Shown here: in pieces, positions 63,947 to 64,000 of the stretch
How the letters are laid out: each line of letters starts with the position of its first letter
How positions within the stretch are numbered: position 1 is the first letter of the stretch
DNA from: Vespa crabro
Lineage: Eukaryota; Arthropoda; Insecta; Hymenoptera; Vespidae
Direction: 5' to 3'
Assembly: GCF_910589235.1 (NCBI RefSeq)
Contig: NC_060965.1
Span: 4,615,792-4,679,791, forward strand
Length of the DNA stretch: 64,000 bases
Notes under the pieces: generated by a model
The model's database searches: none
What the model was told of the DNA's origin: nothing
The model's input: the letters and a program-made list of their open reading frames with translations, nothing else
Made by a program: the position numbers and the translations under genes

Positions 63947-64000
63947 CTAAAAATATTTTCAAATATTATTAACCTTGATATAAAATAATAACTTTAAAGA

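Overview
The window is nuclear DNA from an insect. It is very AT-rich and crowded with simple repeats (AT, TC, TTA, GTC, poly-A/T). Its genes are split by mostly short GT-AG introns and are animal orthologues. The gene set (a PAN/ZP cuticle protein, PRELI, COMMD8, Pmp70, SGT, midnolin/stuxnet, NSE2, NTH1, NOL12) together with base composition and intron size suggest a holometabolous insect. Aculeate Hymenoptera (wasp, ant or bee) is my best guess from general character, not from a diagnostic marker. I see no prokaryotic, organellar, viral or intact transposon content.

Layout. 1-6.95 kb: repeat-rich DNA with no supported coding exon. 6.95-15.3 kb (+): an acidic, low-complexity protein gene I do not recognise; every intron is phase 0, and one large exon can end the protein or be spliced out of. 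15.3-19.6 kb: its repeat-rich 3' flank. 19.6-20.5 kb (-): COMMD8, divergent from 22.6-23.6 kb (+) PRELI-like. 26.2-27.7 kb (+): a secreted Kazal-type inhibitor with a TATA promoter. 28.2-31.7 kb (-): a 13-exon PAN-PAN-PAN-ZP-TM cuticle/apical matrix protein. 31.7-36 kb: non-coding. 36.0-37.4 kb (-): a secreted Ile/Leu/Ser-rich orphan. 40.3-41.4 kb (+): SGT co-chaperone, with a 24-bp CCAAT-box array upstream. 44.6-51.5 kb (-): midnolin (stuxnet). 53.5-56.7 kb (-): peroxisomal ABCD3/PMP70, divergent from 57.6-59.1 kb (+), a two-pass membrane protein. 60.8-61.8 kb (-): NSMCE2 SUMO ligase, head-to-head with 62.0-63.2 kb (+) NTH1 DNA glycosylase. 63.3 kb to the edge (-): the C-terminal part of NOL12.

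The genes are not one pathway. Two arrangements are functionally suggestive. NSMCE2 and NTH1, both genome-maintenance genes, share a 171-bp divergent promoter. Midnolin (ubiquitin-independent proteasomal delivery) and SGT (chaperoning of hydrophobic clients) are both protein-quality-control factors in adjacent, convergent positions.

Multi-exon models were built by hand. Exon edges were placed at GT/AG (one GC/AG) sites, and for each named gene the reading phase closes across all introns. No new defence or mobile system was found. The most interesting items are the CCAAT array, the shared TAGATGGCGCA promoter element, the GC-AG intron, the orphan secreted protein and the composite exon of the first gene.
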